Positions 11,664-23,606 of a DNA stretch of 64,000 bases are shown piece by piece (position 1 is the stretch's first letter; every line of letters starts with the position of its first letter). The position numbers were made by a program, and so were the translations under genes. This DNA is from Prinsepia uniflora (Eukaryota; Streptophyta; Magnoliopsida; Rosales; Rosaceae): contig CM064870.1 of assembly GCA_032719365.1 (NCBI GenBank), positions 29,095,066-29,159,065 of the forward strand, written 5' to 3'. The notes under the pieces were generated by a model that was given only the letters and a program-made list of their open reading frames with translations, did not search any database and was not told the DNA's origin.

Positions 11664-13165
11664 ACAAAACATCTCGGTTAGTCACTTGCATAGCGACTCA
11701 CAACAAAATAAATAAGAAACAGGTCAAAGACCGACCCTCGGCGCTCAGATTCTGGAATGACGACAGGATGCCTCGTCTTCCCCAATTCCTCCTGACGTAA
11801 ATAAATTTGTTCTTGTACGTCTACTGGGAGGACGGCAGACCATAGATGAATTCCCCCCGCGTTATCTTATCCTTGCACCGAGCATGCACCCAGACCGTGC
11901 TCTGCTGCTGTTGAGTGAACACGAGGTGGACGACCTGGGCGTAGGTCGGTGGCGTTTCCACCGCTTTCACGAATGAGGCATACAAATTGACCAGAATGAT
12001 CCAGACATTCGGGTTTAGCTGACCGAGGGCCACGCCCAGCCCTCGGACCATCCTCCTTAACCAAGGATGCAATGGCAACCAGATGCCATGACTAAATAGC
12101 TCGGTGTAAAGCAAGGCCCAGCCCTCAGGCGCTTAGCTTGGGAGCTCAGTGGGACCAACCACCCGCAGCTCAGTGGGACTGACCACACGCAGCTCAACAT
12201 CCGATGACACATCCCACGCCGATCATAACTTCTTTACCGAGGCCTCTGTCTCCCGGCTCTTATATGCGTCTATTGACCACAAGACCGTGTCGATAGACTC
12301 CTCGGACGGCGCCTCGGCCGTTCGAGCTGTGCTCACACTGACGTGTTTTTTCTCACCGGGCTGACCTTCATCTTCCGCCTTGGACCGACCAGAAGCCAAC
12401 ACTCCGGTCTGGTCACCTCTGACGGGTTTCTTCACGGATGGCCTTGTTGGTGTTTCCTCCACCGAGGGCTCCGCCTCCAATGAGGAGCTCTGACGGTTTC
12501 CCTCGTAGTAGTCTCATACTTTGTTCGACTGGCTATCTCTATCAGACATCGGAAACTGCGAACAGAGACAGAAAAAACACCTATTGGTCACCGACCATTA
12601 TGTTCCCAGAATCGAACCAACGTCCGACTCCCAGTCCGTCCACGGTTCCCCCAGCAAACAAAAAAAAAAGTAAGCAGCAGGGGAAGGAGGTTATACCTTG
12701 TTATACTGAAACGGTCGTCCTCGTCGGAAATCGTACCACCGTAGGGATTCTCACAGATGCTCGTCGGAAATTGCCTCAACACAGACAAATCTTATAAGCC
12801 AAAAGTGTGCGAGAAAGTGAAAAGGTTAAATTGTTTTTTCACCCACTATTTATAGGCGCAAGTCGGCAGACGAAGAGTCCCCTCGTTTTGCATGACATTT
12901 ATTACCATGCGAGCTGTCTTCCACAGACCTCACATGTCCTTGCACGCCTAGCTGGCACCCAACGGTCACGAAAACCAACGATCACACCAACCGACCTGTG
13001 GCACAAACGGCTCCTCAACTTCCACACCTACTGACACACCCGGGTGGACTTCGGTTTCCCCTCGAATACCGACCGACTCACATCCACTCGGTCTTCCCTC
13101 CGTCTCCCACCACCGACTACTGCACTCGGCACACTCCCTCCCTTGAGGGACTTGGGGGACTAGAG

Positions 13166-13906
13166 GCATGCACATCTGGTCTAGGGCACTTTTTTTTTTA
13201 CAAGTCCCCAATCGATAAATTCCACCTAGGTCACGAATTTGGGGGACTTCTATTCATACCATATCGGCCCAGACCCACCAAGGGGCCCATACTGAACATG
13301 AGACCCAATCCACTACCCAATACATCGACTTGGACCGACACCAGAGGCCCAGCCCTCCGTTAGTTGGCACGTCGGCCTAGACCGACCCAGATGTCCAGCC
13401 CTCTACCAGCACCATTCCACAGGCCGACTCTGGAGGACCAGCCTCATTCGGTGGGTATGTCGGCCCAGACCGAACCAAGGGCCCAGTACCTCTGCCCAAT
13501 GCAAGCCCAAGGGGTCCAAGCCCACTCAGACAAGCAAATCCCTAGTAGGGCTTGTCCAGCACTAACACATGGACATCCCCTATCTCCACGTGTTGGCCCC
13601 ACAACAGCTGACATTTGTCCCACATCAGGAGAATGTAATTATTATACTCACCATATCCATACAAAAGGGGTCCATTTGTCATATAAAGGTAACTAATCAT
13701 TTACTATTGAAAACTACTTTCACAGTACACTTATTACCACACCTCTTACCACTCAGACCAACTACTGACTTAGCATCGGAGTACCTTTGGGCTGGTACCA
13801 CACCGGTGCCTATACTCTGATTGACCAACAAGCTCTCTCTTTTTCAGGTCTATTCGAAGGCACGTGGCAGAGCAGCATTCGCTCTCTAAGTTGGCACATT
13901 TTGTGC
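13166..13906 (-). repeat. Right arm of fold-back inverted repeat
   Basis: Reverse complement of 10953-11663 with scattered substitutions and small indels. Its outer end, ctaagttggcacattttgt, lies only about 60 bases from the stop codon of the RRM gene, so that gene's 3' UTR probably runs into it. Confidence 0.85.
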
Positions 13907-13966
13907 ATCAAAAGTGGTATATCATCGGTCATATATAAGATTATTCTATTTTGATTGTACTGTGTA

Positions 13967-14783
13967 CTATGTATGTGTATCTCCTGGCCTTTCTACTTGT
14001 TCTTTATCATCCGTGAGTTGAACTCTCGGAGGCAGTTGTAGACGTTTCCTGATGACTGGTTCTGCTGCATAGCTACTTTGCCCGCATGCTGGCGGCAAAA
14101 GATAGAGGCATGGATTTGGACTATAGTGCACTCCAGGAGATCCATATCCCGGGCAATTAAAATTCTGCATTACATTTTGTTGGTAAAATGGATTATACCT
14201 GAAGTGGCCAAGGGGATTATTAACAAGTTCAGATTTTGTGCAACATATTCAGGTAATCATAAGAACAAGTGTGAGTTGGCTAATTCGATCTCTTACGCGT
14301 AATTTGAATAAGGGGTCAATGCATATTGGGGGTTGTAATGGTTAAAATATGCAGAGGTGCTGATAAAAGACCTTGATGATGCTGCTGCCCTGAGTTTTGG
14401 ACGTAGGCCACCGAGCTCAAGCTGAGGAGCGGTGGCTGGGGGAGTTCTCTGTGCACCTTGGATAGCGAGGTTGTAGTTAGCTCTCCTCCCGTCAATCACA
14501 GGGTTAGGATTTTCACAATCTCTCTGCCGATTCTGGTTCCTTGAAAGTCACCTTATAAACAAATAAATAAGTGTACGAAAAACCATGGCCCAAAGACAAA
14601 TAAAGTTGTGGGACTTACAAATCCATATCCTTTGGATATTCCTGTGGTCTTGTCATTAATCACAACAGCTTTTATGACCTCCCCGAACTGCTCGAAATAC
14701 TGTTGCACCATGTCTCGTTGAGTCTCCAATGGTAGCCCTCCTACAAAGCGATTGGTTTGAGTTGTGTTCACCATCTTATGCAT
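13967..14783 (-). pseudogene. Single-RRM RNA-binding protein gene with a frameshift in exon 2
   Basis: Minus strand. Exon 1 is 14783-14619 (55 codons, donor GTAAGT), exon 2 is 14551-14297 (donor GTAAGA), exon 3 is 14198-13967 (acceptor TTCAG, stop TAG). Exon 1 holds most of an RRM: RFVGGLPLE (RNP2), YFEQFGEVIKAVVINDKTTG and KGYGF. Exon 2 resumes with VTFKEPESAE and later NPVIDGRRANYNLA. This matches the plant family of RBM24/38-like single-RRM proteins. Between those two parts the frame shifts by one extra or two missing bases at a GA run (about 14520-14524), giving a stop soon after ESAERL. With the shift, all three exons and both splice phases otherwise agree, so decay is recent, or the shift is a sequencing error in a (GA)n run. 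An intact version would be about 217 residues, with a C-terminal Pro/Tyr/Asn-rich part as in the family. RRMs of this family bind RNA in nucleus or cytoplasm. Confidence 0.75.
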
Positions 14784-14814
14784 ATGTTATGTGACTTTTT
14801 TGTGTTTGTGCATG

Positions 14815-14830
14815 GACATTTATATATACT
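14815..14830 (-). promoter_or_regulatory. TATA box of the RRM gene
   Basis: TATATATAAAT on the minus strand (14828-14818) is about 35-45 bases upstream of the first ATG (14783). The leader would be very short if that ATG is used; the next in-frame ATG is at 14774. Confidence 0.5.
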
Positions 14831-15003
14831 GAGTACTGAGACTGAGATGGAAGTTTAAGGAGAGTAAGTCAGAAAGAGCCGTTATGTTGAACAGAAACCT
14901 ATCAAATCTAGCTTCACGTCTTTGTCATACCTTGTATTTTTCCTGTTTCTATAACTTCATTCATCCTTTTTTCTGTCGTTAAAAATCATCTTCCTCAGAA
15001 CAC

Positions 15004-15940
15004 CCATGGATGAAAATATCGGTAAATGTCGCCGAAATTTCGTCAAAATTTTGGTATTTAGAGTCGGCGGCACCTAAGAAGGGAGGGAAAGAAATTTGCC
15101 GAAATATCGACCAATTATCTTGTTTTGAGCCCACAGATCCTTTCCTGAGATCAAAACGATGAAGATACACTATTAATTCGTGAAAATCGGACATAAAACG
15201 AAGGAGATTGAGTCGGGTCATGCCGCCGGGTCGGAAAACCCGAGTTGGAGACCCGGCTGAAGGTTAGGGATGACTGGTATTTTGTGTACTTATATATTAA
15301 ATGTTGTATAATAACAAAACTGATGGGTAGCAGAGATGGTGTTAGTCATTTGGCTTAAGTTTGGGGGGTCACAGGTTCGACCCCCCTTGTCCCAACTGCA
15401 GTTTTTTTTTTTCCGCCCTCCCTTTTTATTCATTTTTTCTATTTTTTCCATTTTCCCCCTCCCTTTTTATTCATGTTTCCAATTTTTCAACAAATTTTGG
15501 CCTTTTTTTTCATTTATGTCCAATTTTAAATATATCCATTACTTCCAATTTTTTTAACAAAGTTTAGTCCTATTTTTTCATCTTTTTTTTTCAATTTTAA
15601 ATATTTAAAACTCATTTTATCATTTTTCTTACAATGATTTTTTGTATGTTTATTGTTATGTTTTTAACTATTTTAACTTTCAATTCTAGTAACTCACTTT
15701 CATTTATATTTATATTTAAGATTTTATATTATTAGTTATCGTCAGAATCATATTACATCATATTATTCATCATATATTTATTATATCAAAGTCATTTTAT
15801 AATTTTATTACTCATATATAACCATAATTGAGTACTTAAGATTTTCCCAAAATTTCATTCCAAATTTCCAACTTTTAGACCAAATTTCCGTCATTTTTGT
15901 TGACCGTAAACGATATTGATATCAATATTTTCATCATTGG
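15004..15940. mobile_element. TIR element (MITE-like), TSD GAACAC
   Basis: The left end is CCATGGATGAAAATATC. The right end read in reverse is CCAATGATGAAAATATT. Direct duplications GAACAC flank it at 14998-15003 and 15941-15946. The body is AT-rich, with no coding capacity. Words such as gccgaaatttcg on the left and ggaaatttgg on the reversed right extend the resemblance. It lies about 220 bases upstream of the RRM gene start. The superfamily is uncertain; TSD length fits none perfectly. Confidence 0.6.
15322..15413 (+). mobile_element. tRNA-derived SINE-like unit or pseudo-tRNA
   Basis: An A-box-like TAGCAGAGATGG lies at 15328-15339 and a B-box GGTTCGACCCC at 15374-15384. The spacing suits a Pol III promoter, and an oligo-T run (15402 on) follows. 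The arms do not fold as a full cloverleaf that I could check, so a SINE head inside the TIR element is likelier than a tRNA gene. Confidence 0.4.
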
Positions 15941-16431
15941 GAACACCTGAGATTCCAGAAACAAAGATGCTAAAAAGAAAATCAATCACTGATGTTCAAT
16001 TAGAAAGGTGGAGGAGGAAATAAAAGGAAACAAAAACAATGGCAATTGGTGAGTGGACGACGAAGCAAATCATTTCTAACAAAAGCTTAATAGTATCCTG
16101 TATACCTATTCCTTGCTATATTCAACTTTCTAATCTCATCTCTATCTTCTCGATCTGCTCTAATATTTGTTTATTCATGTAGTCGTTTTTTGCCATATCG
16201 GCCATAAAATTTTAAAATGTTAAGAAAGCTGTTGTTAGCACTTTGGAAAATATTATCATTTCACATTGTATGTGCATTTTCACCTTCACAAATATTTTTG
16301 TTTTAATACGCCATGGTAGCTGCATTTTCTATGAACCCTCGAGAAGCCAGTGGCAAAGTTGCCCTTTCACTTGCAAGTGAGTTTGGCTTCCAGAAAATTT
16401 GTTCAACTTCAGCTAAAAATGTGGCATTGTT
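15941..16431. other. AT-rich flank with a small open frame
   Basis: Single-copy-looking DNA between the TIR element and the Copia LTR. On the plus strand 16313-16447 is an ATG-initiated frame of 44 codons, with peptides such as MNPREASGKVALSLASEFGF, running a few codons into the LTR. I do not recognise it. It may be an exon end cut by the LTR, or chance. Confidence 0.3.
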
Positions 16432-17540
16432 TGTTGGAAAAAAGTAGTATAATGGAAAATAATAACTTAAATCACAAAAAAGATAAATATGCGAAGAAAT
16501 AAAAGATCAAGAAATAGAAAACACCGAATATAATGTGGTTCGGCAAGATGCCTACGCCCACGAGGCAATAACAACAAGAACCTCCACTAATGAAATTAGG
16601 AGTATAAAGAGATGCACAACTTCAAGAACACCACTTGAAGGAAACCCTCTCACACTTTTTTTGCTACCTAAACTATAGCACTTAATACCCTCAAGTTGGA
16701 GTGGGCACTATTCACTCTCTACTTGGAGGAAGATGTTTCTCTTGGATGAGATTGATAGAATGAGTAAATGATCTCTCTTTATATAGGTCAAGGAGGAATC
16801 ATCTAGATGTCTTCATTAATACTTCATCCACTTACCTAGTTCATTTATGAATCTTTTCACCTACTTCTTTCATGAACCGTCTACATGTATTTTGAGTTTA
16901 TGCACTTTTAAGATTAATTTAGAACTATAAGTATGTTCTAGATAAGTCCAATTATGGAAGCCCAAAATACCTTTTGTGAATGTACTATAATGTTGGGCTT
17001 GGATATTTTACAATGTGCGAAGAAATAAAAGATCAAGAAATAGAAAACACCGAATATAATGTGGTTCGGCAAGATGCCTACGCCCACGAGGCAATAACAA
17101 CAAGAACCTCCACTAATGAAATTAGGAGTATAAAGAGATGCACAACTTCAAGAACACCACTTGAAGGAAACCCTCTCACACTTTTTTTGCTACCTAAACT
17201 ATAGCACTTAATACCCTCAAGTTGGAGTGGGCACTATTCACTCTCTACTTGGAGGAAGATGTTTCTCTTGGATGAGATTGATAGAATGAGTAAATGATCT
17301 CTCTTTATATAGGCCAAGGAGGAATCATCTAGATGTCTTCATTAATACTTCATCCACTTACCTAGTTCATTTATGAATCTTTTCACCTACTTCTTTCATG
17401 AACCGTCTACATGTATTTTGAGTTTATGCACTTTTAAGATTAATTTAGAACTATAAGTATGTTCTAGATAAGTCCAATTATGGAAGCCCAAAATACCTTT
17501 TGTGAATGTACTATAATGTTGGGCTTGGATATTTTACAAT
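16432..17540. mobile_element. Copia-type LTR with internal tandem duplication
   Basis: The LTR probably begins TGTTGGAAAAAAG at 16432 and ends TATTTTACA near 17538. It encloses two direct 526-bp copies. A related, diverged fragment lies at 59589-60001. No coding region, primer site or second LTR is attached, and I found no TSD, so it is a solo LTR or fragment. Family assignment to Copia rests on general resemblance of the TGTTGG..TATTTTACA ends. Confidence 0.55.
16491..17540 (+). repeat. Two tandem 526-bp copies
   Basis: gcgaagaaataaaagatcaa starts at 16491 and again at 17017. The copies end with attttacaat at 17014 and 17540. I noticed only one difference in the parts compared (tataggtcaagg versus tataggccaagg). 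That points to a recent duplication or an assembly artefact. Confidence 0.95.
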
Positions 17541-17860
17541 CCCCCCCCCCCCCCCCCCCCTCCCCCTCCTCCCTCCCCTCCTCTCTGCCAACCAGGTCAA
17601 CACGAAGTGACTTCTACTTAAAGTCCATTCTAGCGGATTTGTTGCTGACACACCTCTAGCAGATTTGTTGCTGACACACCTCGATCCAGAAAGTCCAAAA
17701 GTACATGAAAATCGAGTAATGCTGGCCGACATCTGGACGATGACGTCTATATGAAGAGAACCATTTAATTGAAATACGTTGCGTTTTGGAGAGGTCGGGT
17801 GAAACCTAACTAGTGAAAAAAAAAATCACATTTCACCCAACAACGGATGCTTAGAGTAAA
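17541..17860. repeat. C20 homopolymer and short duplicated stretch
   Basis: About 20 consecutive C (17541-17560) are followed by C/T-rich DNA. A 27-bp word (tctagc.gatttgttgctga) is then repeated near 17628 and 17655. No gene is seen. Confidence 0.75.
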
Positions 17861-19238
17861 GACAAAAAAAATTGATGATCATATACTACACATTACCTGT
17901 AGTCATTCGATTACATCACTAGTTCACTCCAAGCCCGGAGTGAGTGTTAGAGCCACATCTGAGCCTCCTCGAAGTACGTGCACACCAACGAGACTTGAAG
18001 GATTTAAAAACACAAGGGTGAATGGATCCAGTAGTTATTTCAGTGTAAAATCATTTTTCAGTAAATAACTTTTAACCCTTCGTTTTACTCAAAATTTCGA
18101 AATCAGCGATAACAAACTTGCATGTAATATAAGAAATAATAATAAAATAATCTAAACTCATAATTCTCAGTAAGTCTTGCCAAATCATAAATATGTCACT
18201 ATGTCAGCCCATTAAACTTTTCTCCTGAGTCACAAATCATAACTAGGTGTCTTGCTCGCGTACCTTGACCACATAAAGGAATGGGTACACTGCACCGTCA
18301 CCATGAGTCCCCTAGAGCTTGAGGACAGGACTGACGCTTTTTAGCTAGTATAGCAAGCAAAGTGAATGATCACGTGGAGAACTGGTCTGCGGCTTACAGA
18401 TAGGTACTGGATACCAGCGACTACTAAGTGGATTCTAACACTCTATCTCATCAATGCCTCGGGGACTAATTTGCAATGCAATATGTGACTCGATAATGTA
18501 TCACTATGCGTAACATCGTATCATAGCATATCAGCATATCAAAGTAAGCATCATAAACTAATCATCTCAATCAATATACCACAAGTAGCACATTTTAAGT
18601 CATGCATGTTCAAAGATATCATAAATGCAACCACTGTAAAACATGTGAGTAAAACATTATAAAAATAAGTTTAAGGAAGGGGGTCCACTCACACTAGTCG
18701 AGGAGTCTATTCACTCGAAAAATCAAGCTAATCTTATGCTCCCAAACCGGTCCATCCCTATTAAACCCATTCACAAGGGTCAAGATCACATCAAAATTCA
18801 TTATATATGTTAAACCCCTTAAGGGTATCCCAAAACAGGCCTAGAATCACTTGATATAGACTTAAATAGGTTCTAAGCTGCCCAACACCCCGGAAAACAC
18901 TGCCCACACTGTCGGGGACCGTAAATAAGTGCCTATGTGCTGCTGGGAGCCGAAAATAAGCTCTACGCGACTCATTGGAGCTAAAAAACCACCCCACGCA
19001 CCTCTACGGGCTATAAAACAACCTTACACACCGATTTGGGATCGATAAAGTGGCCTATGCATCGCCAGGCGTCTGCAGGAACCCACCCACGCCAACCACG
19101 AGATCTTATGCGCGACCATTAGCCTCTACACGCGGTCACGCGCACCTGTGTACAACCTACGCGCCACATGTGTCTGCAACAGTGCACCGCACATGTCACA
19201 TTTATGCCCCACACATGCGGGAATATTCTCTGGAATAT
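17861..19238 (-). mobile_element. Older LTR-like sequence, left part (G)
   Basis: It carries the family pair in decayed form: gggtgaatgga near 18015 and gggtccactcacac near 18689, with atgcatgttc between. Its sequence continues at 37373 across the outer element, as shown by ggaatattct words on both sides and the AATAT duplication. The exact ends are not visible. Confidence 0.4.
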
Positions 19239-22200
19239 TGACAGGACCCCGTCCCAATTGGACGTCAAAAACCATGCCCGGTCCTACTCCCGTCTGACAA
19301 GTCGACAAAAGGCCCAAAACTACCCTTAAGTGCTTGCCAGACAAGGGATAATTACGCTGATTTCTGCTGCTACCTCTGCTTCACGATCAGCCCCGAACGT
19401 CGTACCACGGCCTGGAGGGTCACAAAACAGAAAAGGTGTGAGTGGACAAAAATGACTTCCTATAAAAACATTTGCCAAAATATATTCTTACCCTCCAGTT
19501 TTCACAAACATGCATGCATAACTTAAAACATGAGTGATAGTATGAAATCATTCGAGTATGAATAGTGGACCGATAAAATCAAAACATGTTTTCCCATGGT
19601 CCGTAAAACTCATGTTCATCAAATCAGTTCAAGTTATAAAACATTTGTTATAAAGCCTCTGGACACAAATATCAATAAATCATAATACCACCAATCCACA
19701 ACATCCAATCTCAATATCCATATAACCCGTCACAATATCAATGCAACGCGTGCAAACTCGGTGTCTCACGTCCGAGTACATCAACTCCAGGAATCAACAA
19801 CATCTGGAGGATATCAACATAATCCCACACTTCTGCGAGTGAGCCTCCCTCGGAGCTACTCATCTCCAGGCAGTGGTCCCACGCTCCTGCGAGTGAGCCT
19901 CCCTCGGAGCTACTCATCTCCAGGCAGTGGATCGTGACTACTCCAGGATCTACTACGTCTGGAGGAGACTATCAAATCACAGAGGATTGTATATGTGGAA
20001 CAGTCACCAAATCCAGTAATCTCATTTAAAAATCATTTATGTCTCAAATCGAATCAAAAACATTTCCATAGGGCCTATGCCCGTGACATAGCTTTCACAA
20101 ATCAAGTTCCACAAAACCATCATAAAACAGTGTCCTGGATTTCCTTTATAAATCAAAATCATCAAATTAATCATATTCACATGTGACTCCAAATCCGAGT
20201 CAAAATCACTATTCACTTGGGTCTCAAGCCCAAAATATCATTTTTACGCAAATCCATGCGATCGCAACTTTAGTTGCCATTTTCATATAAATCCATGAAA
20301 TCAATCCCTGACTAATAATCCGAGTCAAAACATCATTTTCAATCATTGACTCATAACCCGAGTTCAAATATAATTTTAAATCTCGGGCCTACGCCCAAAC
20401 CATCAATTTCATAATTTCTCGAAAATCGTGCTAAAAATAATATAATAATCCATAAAATCAAGAAATCACCGGATTGAAACATCAATCATAATAAATCATA
20501 TCAAATCATATAATAAAGCATTTTAAATCATATATGCATGCATCACGGTTAGAAAACAAAGTCCACTCACACACCGTCTAAACGGTTCGTTTCCGAACTG
20601 CATATTTTTCCGTAAATTATGGAAATCACAACTCCTGTCCAAAATCATTATAGAGGGTTACTAACATCTCAAAATACTTCATATAATTTTCCCCAATTTT
20701 CCCTTAATTTAAATACGCATATTTAACGTAAAACAAAACTTTGGATACGCGGAACATTAACGAAACGATGTCCGATTTTCTCGAAACCAACTTCAAAATG
20801 TTCGTTACACTGAGAGGATTCAAAGTCATGTTGACCTTACCTTGAAACAAAGCCGTACGCGCCCTCACGTGCCGCCGTGAGTGGCTCCGCGTGAAACCCA
20901 CGCGCCAGCTACAATAGTCGTCGTCCTCACCCGTTTTCTCTGCAAAACGGATCCTTTTGCCAACGAACATACCCGATTCAATGTCCGTCAACTCTACACC
21001 GTTTCCAGTAATTCAAACGGCCATTAGCATCAAATTAGTTTCAATTAGGGATCTGTGAACTTAATTACAATCATCCTTACCTCAAACCTTCAAATCAAAG
21101 CTGAACTGTCGAAGAACATTCGAACCCTGTTCGTTGTCCAATCTCCATCAATGTCAATCGATTTCCTTCAATTGATGCATCCAGAAGCTTCAATGGACTC
21201 AGTTCAACTCATTCCCCAACTCAATTGCATCAATCCAAGCCTCAAATCCCACGACTCAAGCTCGAACCGTGCTCACTGTTACAAGACCCGTTCAGAGCCA
21301 ATTGGGCCTCAATTCTCTTCATTTTTGATCTGGATCAACTCGTCACAACCTCAGGAAGCTAAATGAAGCTTCAATTTCAATCCTCACGGCTCAAATCTCA
21401 ACATTCGAATTTCCCTCCAAACTTTCTAAAATCCGAATTCCAGTTTTTCATCTCTCCCTCACTACCCGTGTTTCCCCAGTTAAAACAGTCTCTGAAATCT
21501 CACCAATTTTCATTCTCAAGTTCAGAGAATGGGGAGGAGATTAAGGGTGGAAGAAAATTGCATTTTGGTTGTACACGGGTCGAAGAACACTGAAGGGATT
21601 AATGGAGGAATTAAAAATAATTAAGTATAATTAATAATTAATAAAACATCATAATGATGTTTACCCCAAAACATGGATCTGAAATTAGGCCAAAAATCAA
21701 GGGATGGGTGACAATTGTCACTCATCCAGGTGTGTTCAATCATCGGGTACTGTTCATAATAAAATAATATTTTAATCGAAATCCCGGTTTGTTCAGTTAA
21801 TCGATTTCATTCCCGTGACGATAACTTCGTCGTCGAATCTCCGATTTCGGCATGCCACCTGTCGTTGGATTCGTATCGACGAGACCTACGTAACGGTCCT
21901 TGGCCCTCGTCCATTGGAATTCCCGGGTCAAAAGTCAACATTTGGCCCCTTTTTAGCCAAATTACCAAAATACCCCTCAACTTCCGAACGCCATAACCTT
22001 TTCCTCGAATGTCGGAATCGAACGTGCCACTTGTCTATGAACTCGTGACGTCCAGAACTACGTCACAGTCATTGGTCAAAGTCCGTTTGACCGCCCGAAC
22101 TAAAAGTCAACATTTTGCCCATGCTAGGGGCAAAACGGTCATTTTGCACATTTCGTCCGATTTCACTCAACTAATCCCAGATTAGTCACTCTAAACCATA

Positions 22201-22243
22201 ATTAATTAATATTTAATCCCGACACTCGGGACGGGTCATTACA
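19239..22243 (-). repeat. 3' LTR of the outer element
   Basis: It starts TGACAGGACCCCGTCCCAA and ends GGGACGGGTCATTACA. Central units of about 53 bp (cctccctcggagctactcat) are repeated at about 19835-19930. TGTGAGTGGACAAAAA lies near 19436 and TCCACTCACACACCG near 20561, with TGCATGCA beside each. Confidence 0.93.
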
Positions 22244-22275
22244 ACCTTCCTCCCTTAAAGAATTTCGTCTCCAAA
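22244..22275 (-). other. Polypurine tract of the outer element
   Basis: The minus strand reads gacgaaattctttaaggg then aggaaggt, immediately before the LTR start TGTAATGACCCG. This is the usual position and form for a plus-strand priming site in Ty3/Gypsy elements. Confidence 0.7.
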
Positions 22276-23606
22276 ATTCCAACTATCCTTATTCCACATC
22301 CACCTCGTGGAAAACAAATGGGCCTCACAATATGTGTACACCTGTACACCCACTAACCAACACAGAACTCGTCTGCACTCAGACATCTCATCATAGATTC
22401 ACGTCGTAATGACTACACTCGACCGCCTCGAGTGAAATTGATCACCAGAAATTGACAATGTCATTATTAAGTTGACTCCTTCAACTTGACGATTCCTCTT
22501 AATCACTAATATGTCCTGACCCCCGCTCCCATCGTGAGTCACCAAAACTCACTTGTCAGTCCAAGCTGACACTACAAGCCAAACTGTCACCACTAAGCTT
22601 TACCACCCTAGTAAAGCTCCAATCAGCAACAAAACAGTGACACCACCTCGGACTACAACTCCGTCGATGTAGCGTAAGATCAACCACATGATCTCACCTC
22701 GCAGGGCAAACTCAATCCTGTGACAAATACCAATCTCAGTATCCACAACTGTCACCCCCTCGGCGATCCAAGATGCTGGTAAGGTCACGACATGATAACA
22801 TCTCGCTGCAAAGCAACTTGCGGTCACACTAACCACCAACTCACTCATCCTGAGTATACGCATACCGTCATCCCTCTCAATCAGACGATGTAACTGGAAC
22901 ACGTTGAACACCAGCCTAGCAGTGATCACACAACTCAACACTAGAGTTACACTAGCCAACCATGGCTAAGAGCACCTGCTCAAACAATCACTGAATTTAT
23001 CAAAATCACCCTGCTCAGTGCATCGTGTTCAATGTCCAGTTCACGTTCACAATTAAAACCAATGGTATCGGAACTAAGCCAATTACCAACACGTTCACCA
23101 ACGTACTACTGGTATAACTCGTATACCGTTACCCGGCACCACAAGTGTGCAAAGTATCGTACCTCAAACCATGTACAAGGTACATACATCTATCCATTGA
23201 CCAGACTACAACCACCTAGGTCATAGCCAAACACGTTCCAATAATGGAGTCCATTTGCCCAAACCAGTAGTAGACAAATCGAAACTCCACTCATCATCCA
23301 GTTCCAAATCCAAATCCGAATCCGCAATTTCGCAAGAAATCCCAAATTCAAACCCAGAAATCACATGTTTTAATCCATTTCCAAATCCGAATCCGAAATC
23401 ATTATTCCGTAAGCTAGCATTTGGAATAATCATTCCGCGCCCAAATCCAAAAATCCACATTCAAGTTCCAAAATCAAATCCTGAATCGTCACCCAGAAAT
23501 TCGATTCCAAAACCCGAAATCTCATTCACGTTTACCAAGACACACCAAAACCGAACCTCTCGGTTACCTGTTCAAACGATTAACACATTACATTCGATTG
23601 ACTTCA
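22244..23606 (-). other. 3' internal part of the outer element
   Basis: Non-coding remnant next to the polypurine tract. 23280-23520 is low-complexity, built of hexamers like aatccg/aaatcc. The same stretch recurs in reverse in the nested element near 28600-28860, including the word aatgctagcttacggaataa, so the two elements share internal sequence. A minus-strand frame at 22959-22600 has no recognised domain. Confidence 0.7.

Larger units (their letters stand above)
10953..13906. mobile_element. Fold-back element with 0.7-kb inverted repeats
   Basis: Left arm 10953-11663 and right arm 13166-13906 are reverse complements over their whole length, with scattered differences. Both ends carry acaaaatgtgccaacttag, and the arms stop matching just after gtgcatgc. 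The middle of about 1.5 kb (11664-13165) has no transposase that I recognise and only short open frames. It contains a short duplication (gcagctcagtgggac type) near 12140-12195. I found no convincing target-site duplication. It could be a non-autonomous Mutator-like or other long-TIR element, or two LTR-like units in opposite orientation. It lies between two convergent genes. Confidence 0.8.

Noticed and set aside
11821..12797. Coding region inside the fold-back element
   Set aside because: Only short overlapping frames on both strands, with no transposase motif.
15328..15384. A functional tRNA gene
   Set aside because: A- and B-box words are present but I could not pair the acceptor and anticodon arms; a SINE head is likelier.
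16052..16062. GTGAGTGGAC near 16052 as another LTR family block
   Set aside because: No TGCATGCA partner, array or LTR end nearby; probably chance.
22600..22959. 119-codon minus frame in the outer element
   Set aside because: No recognisable retroelement domain, and the region is non-coding in the related nested element.
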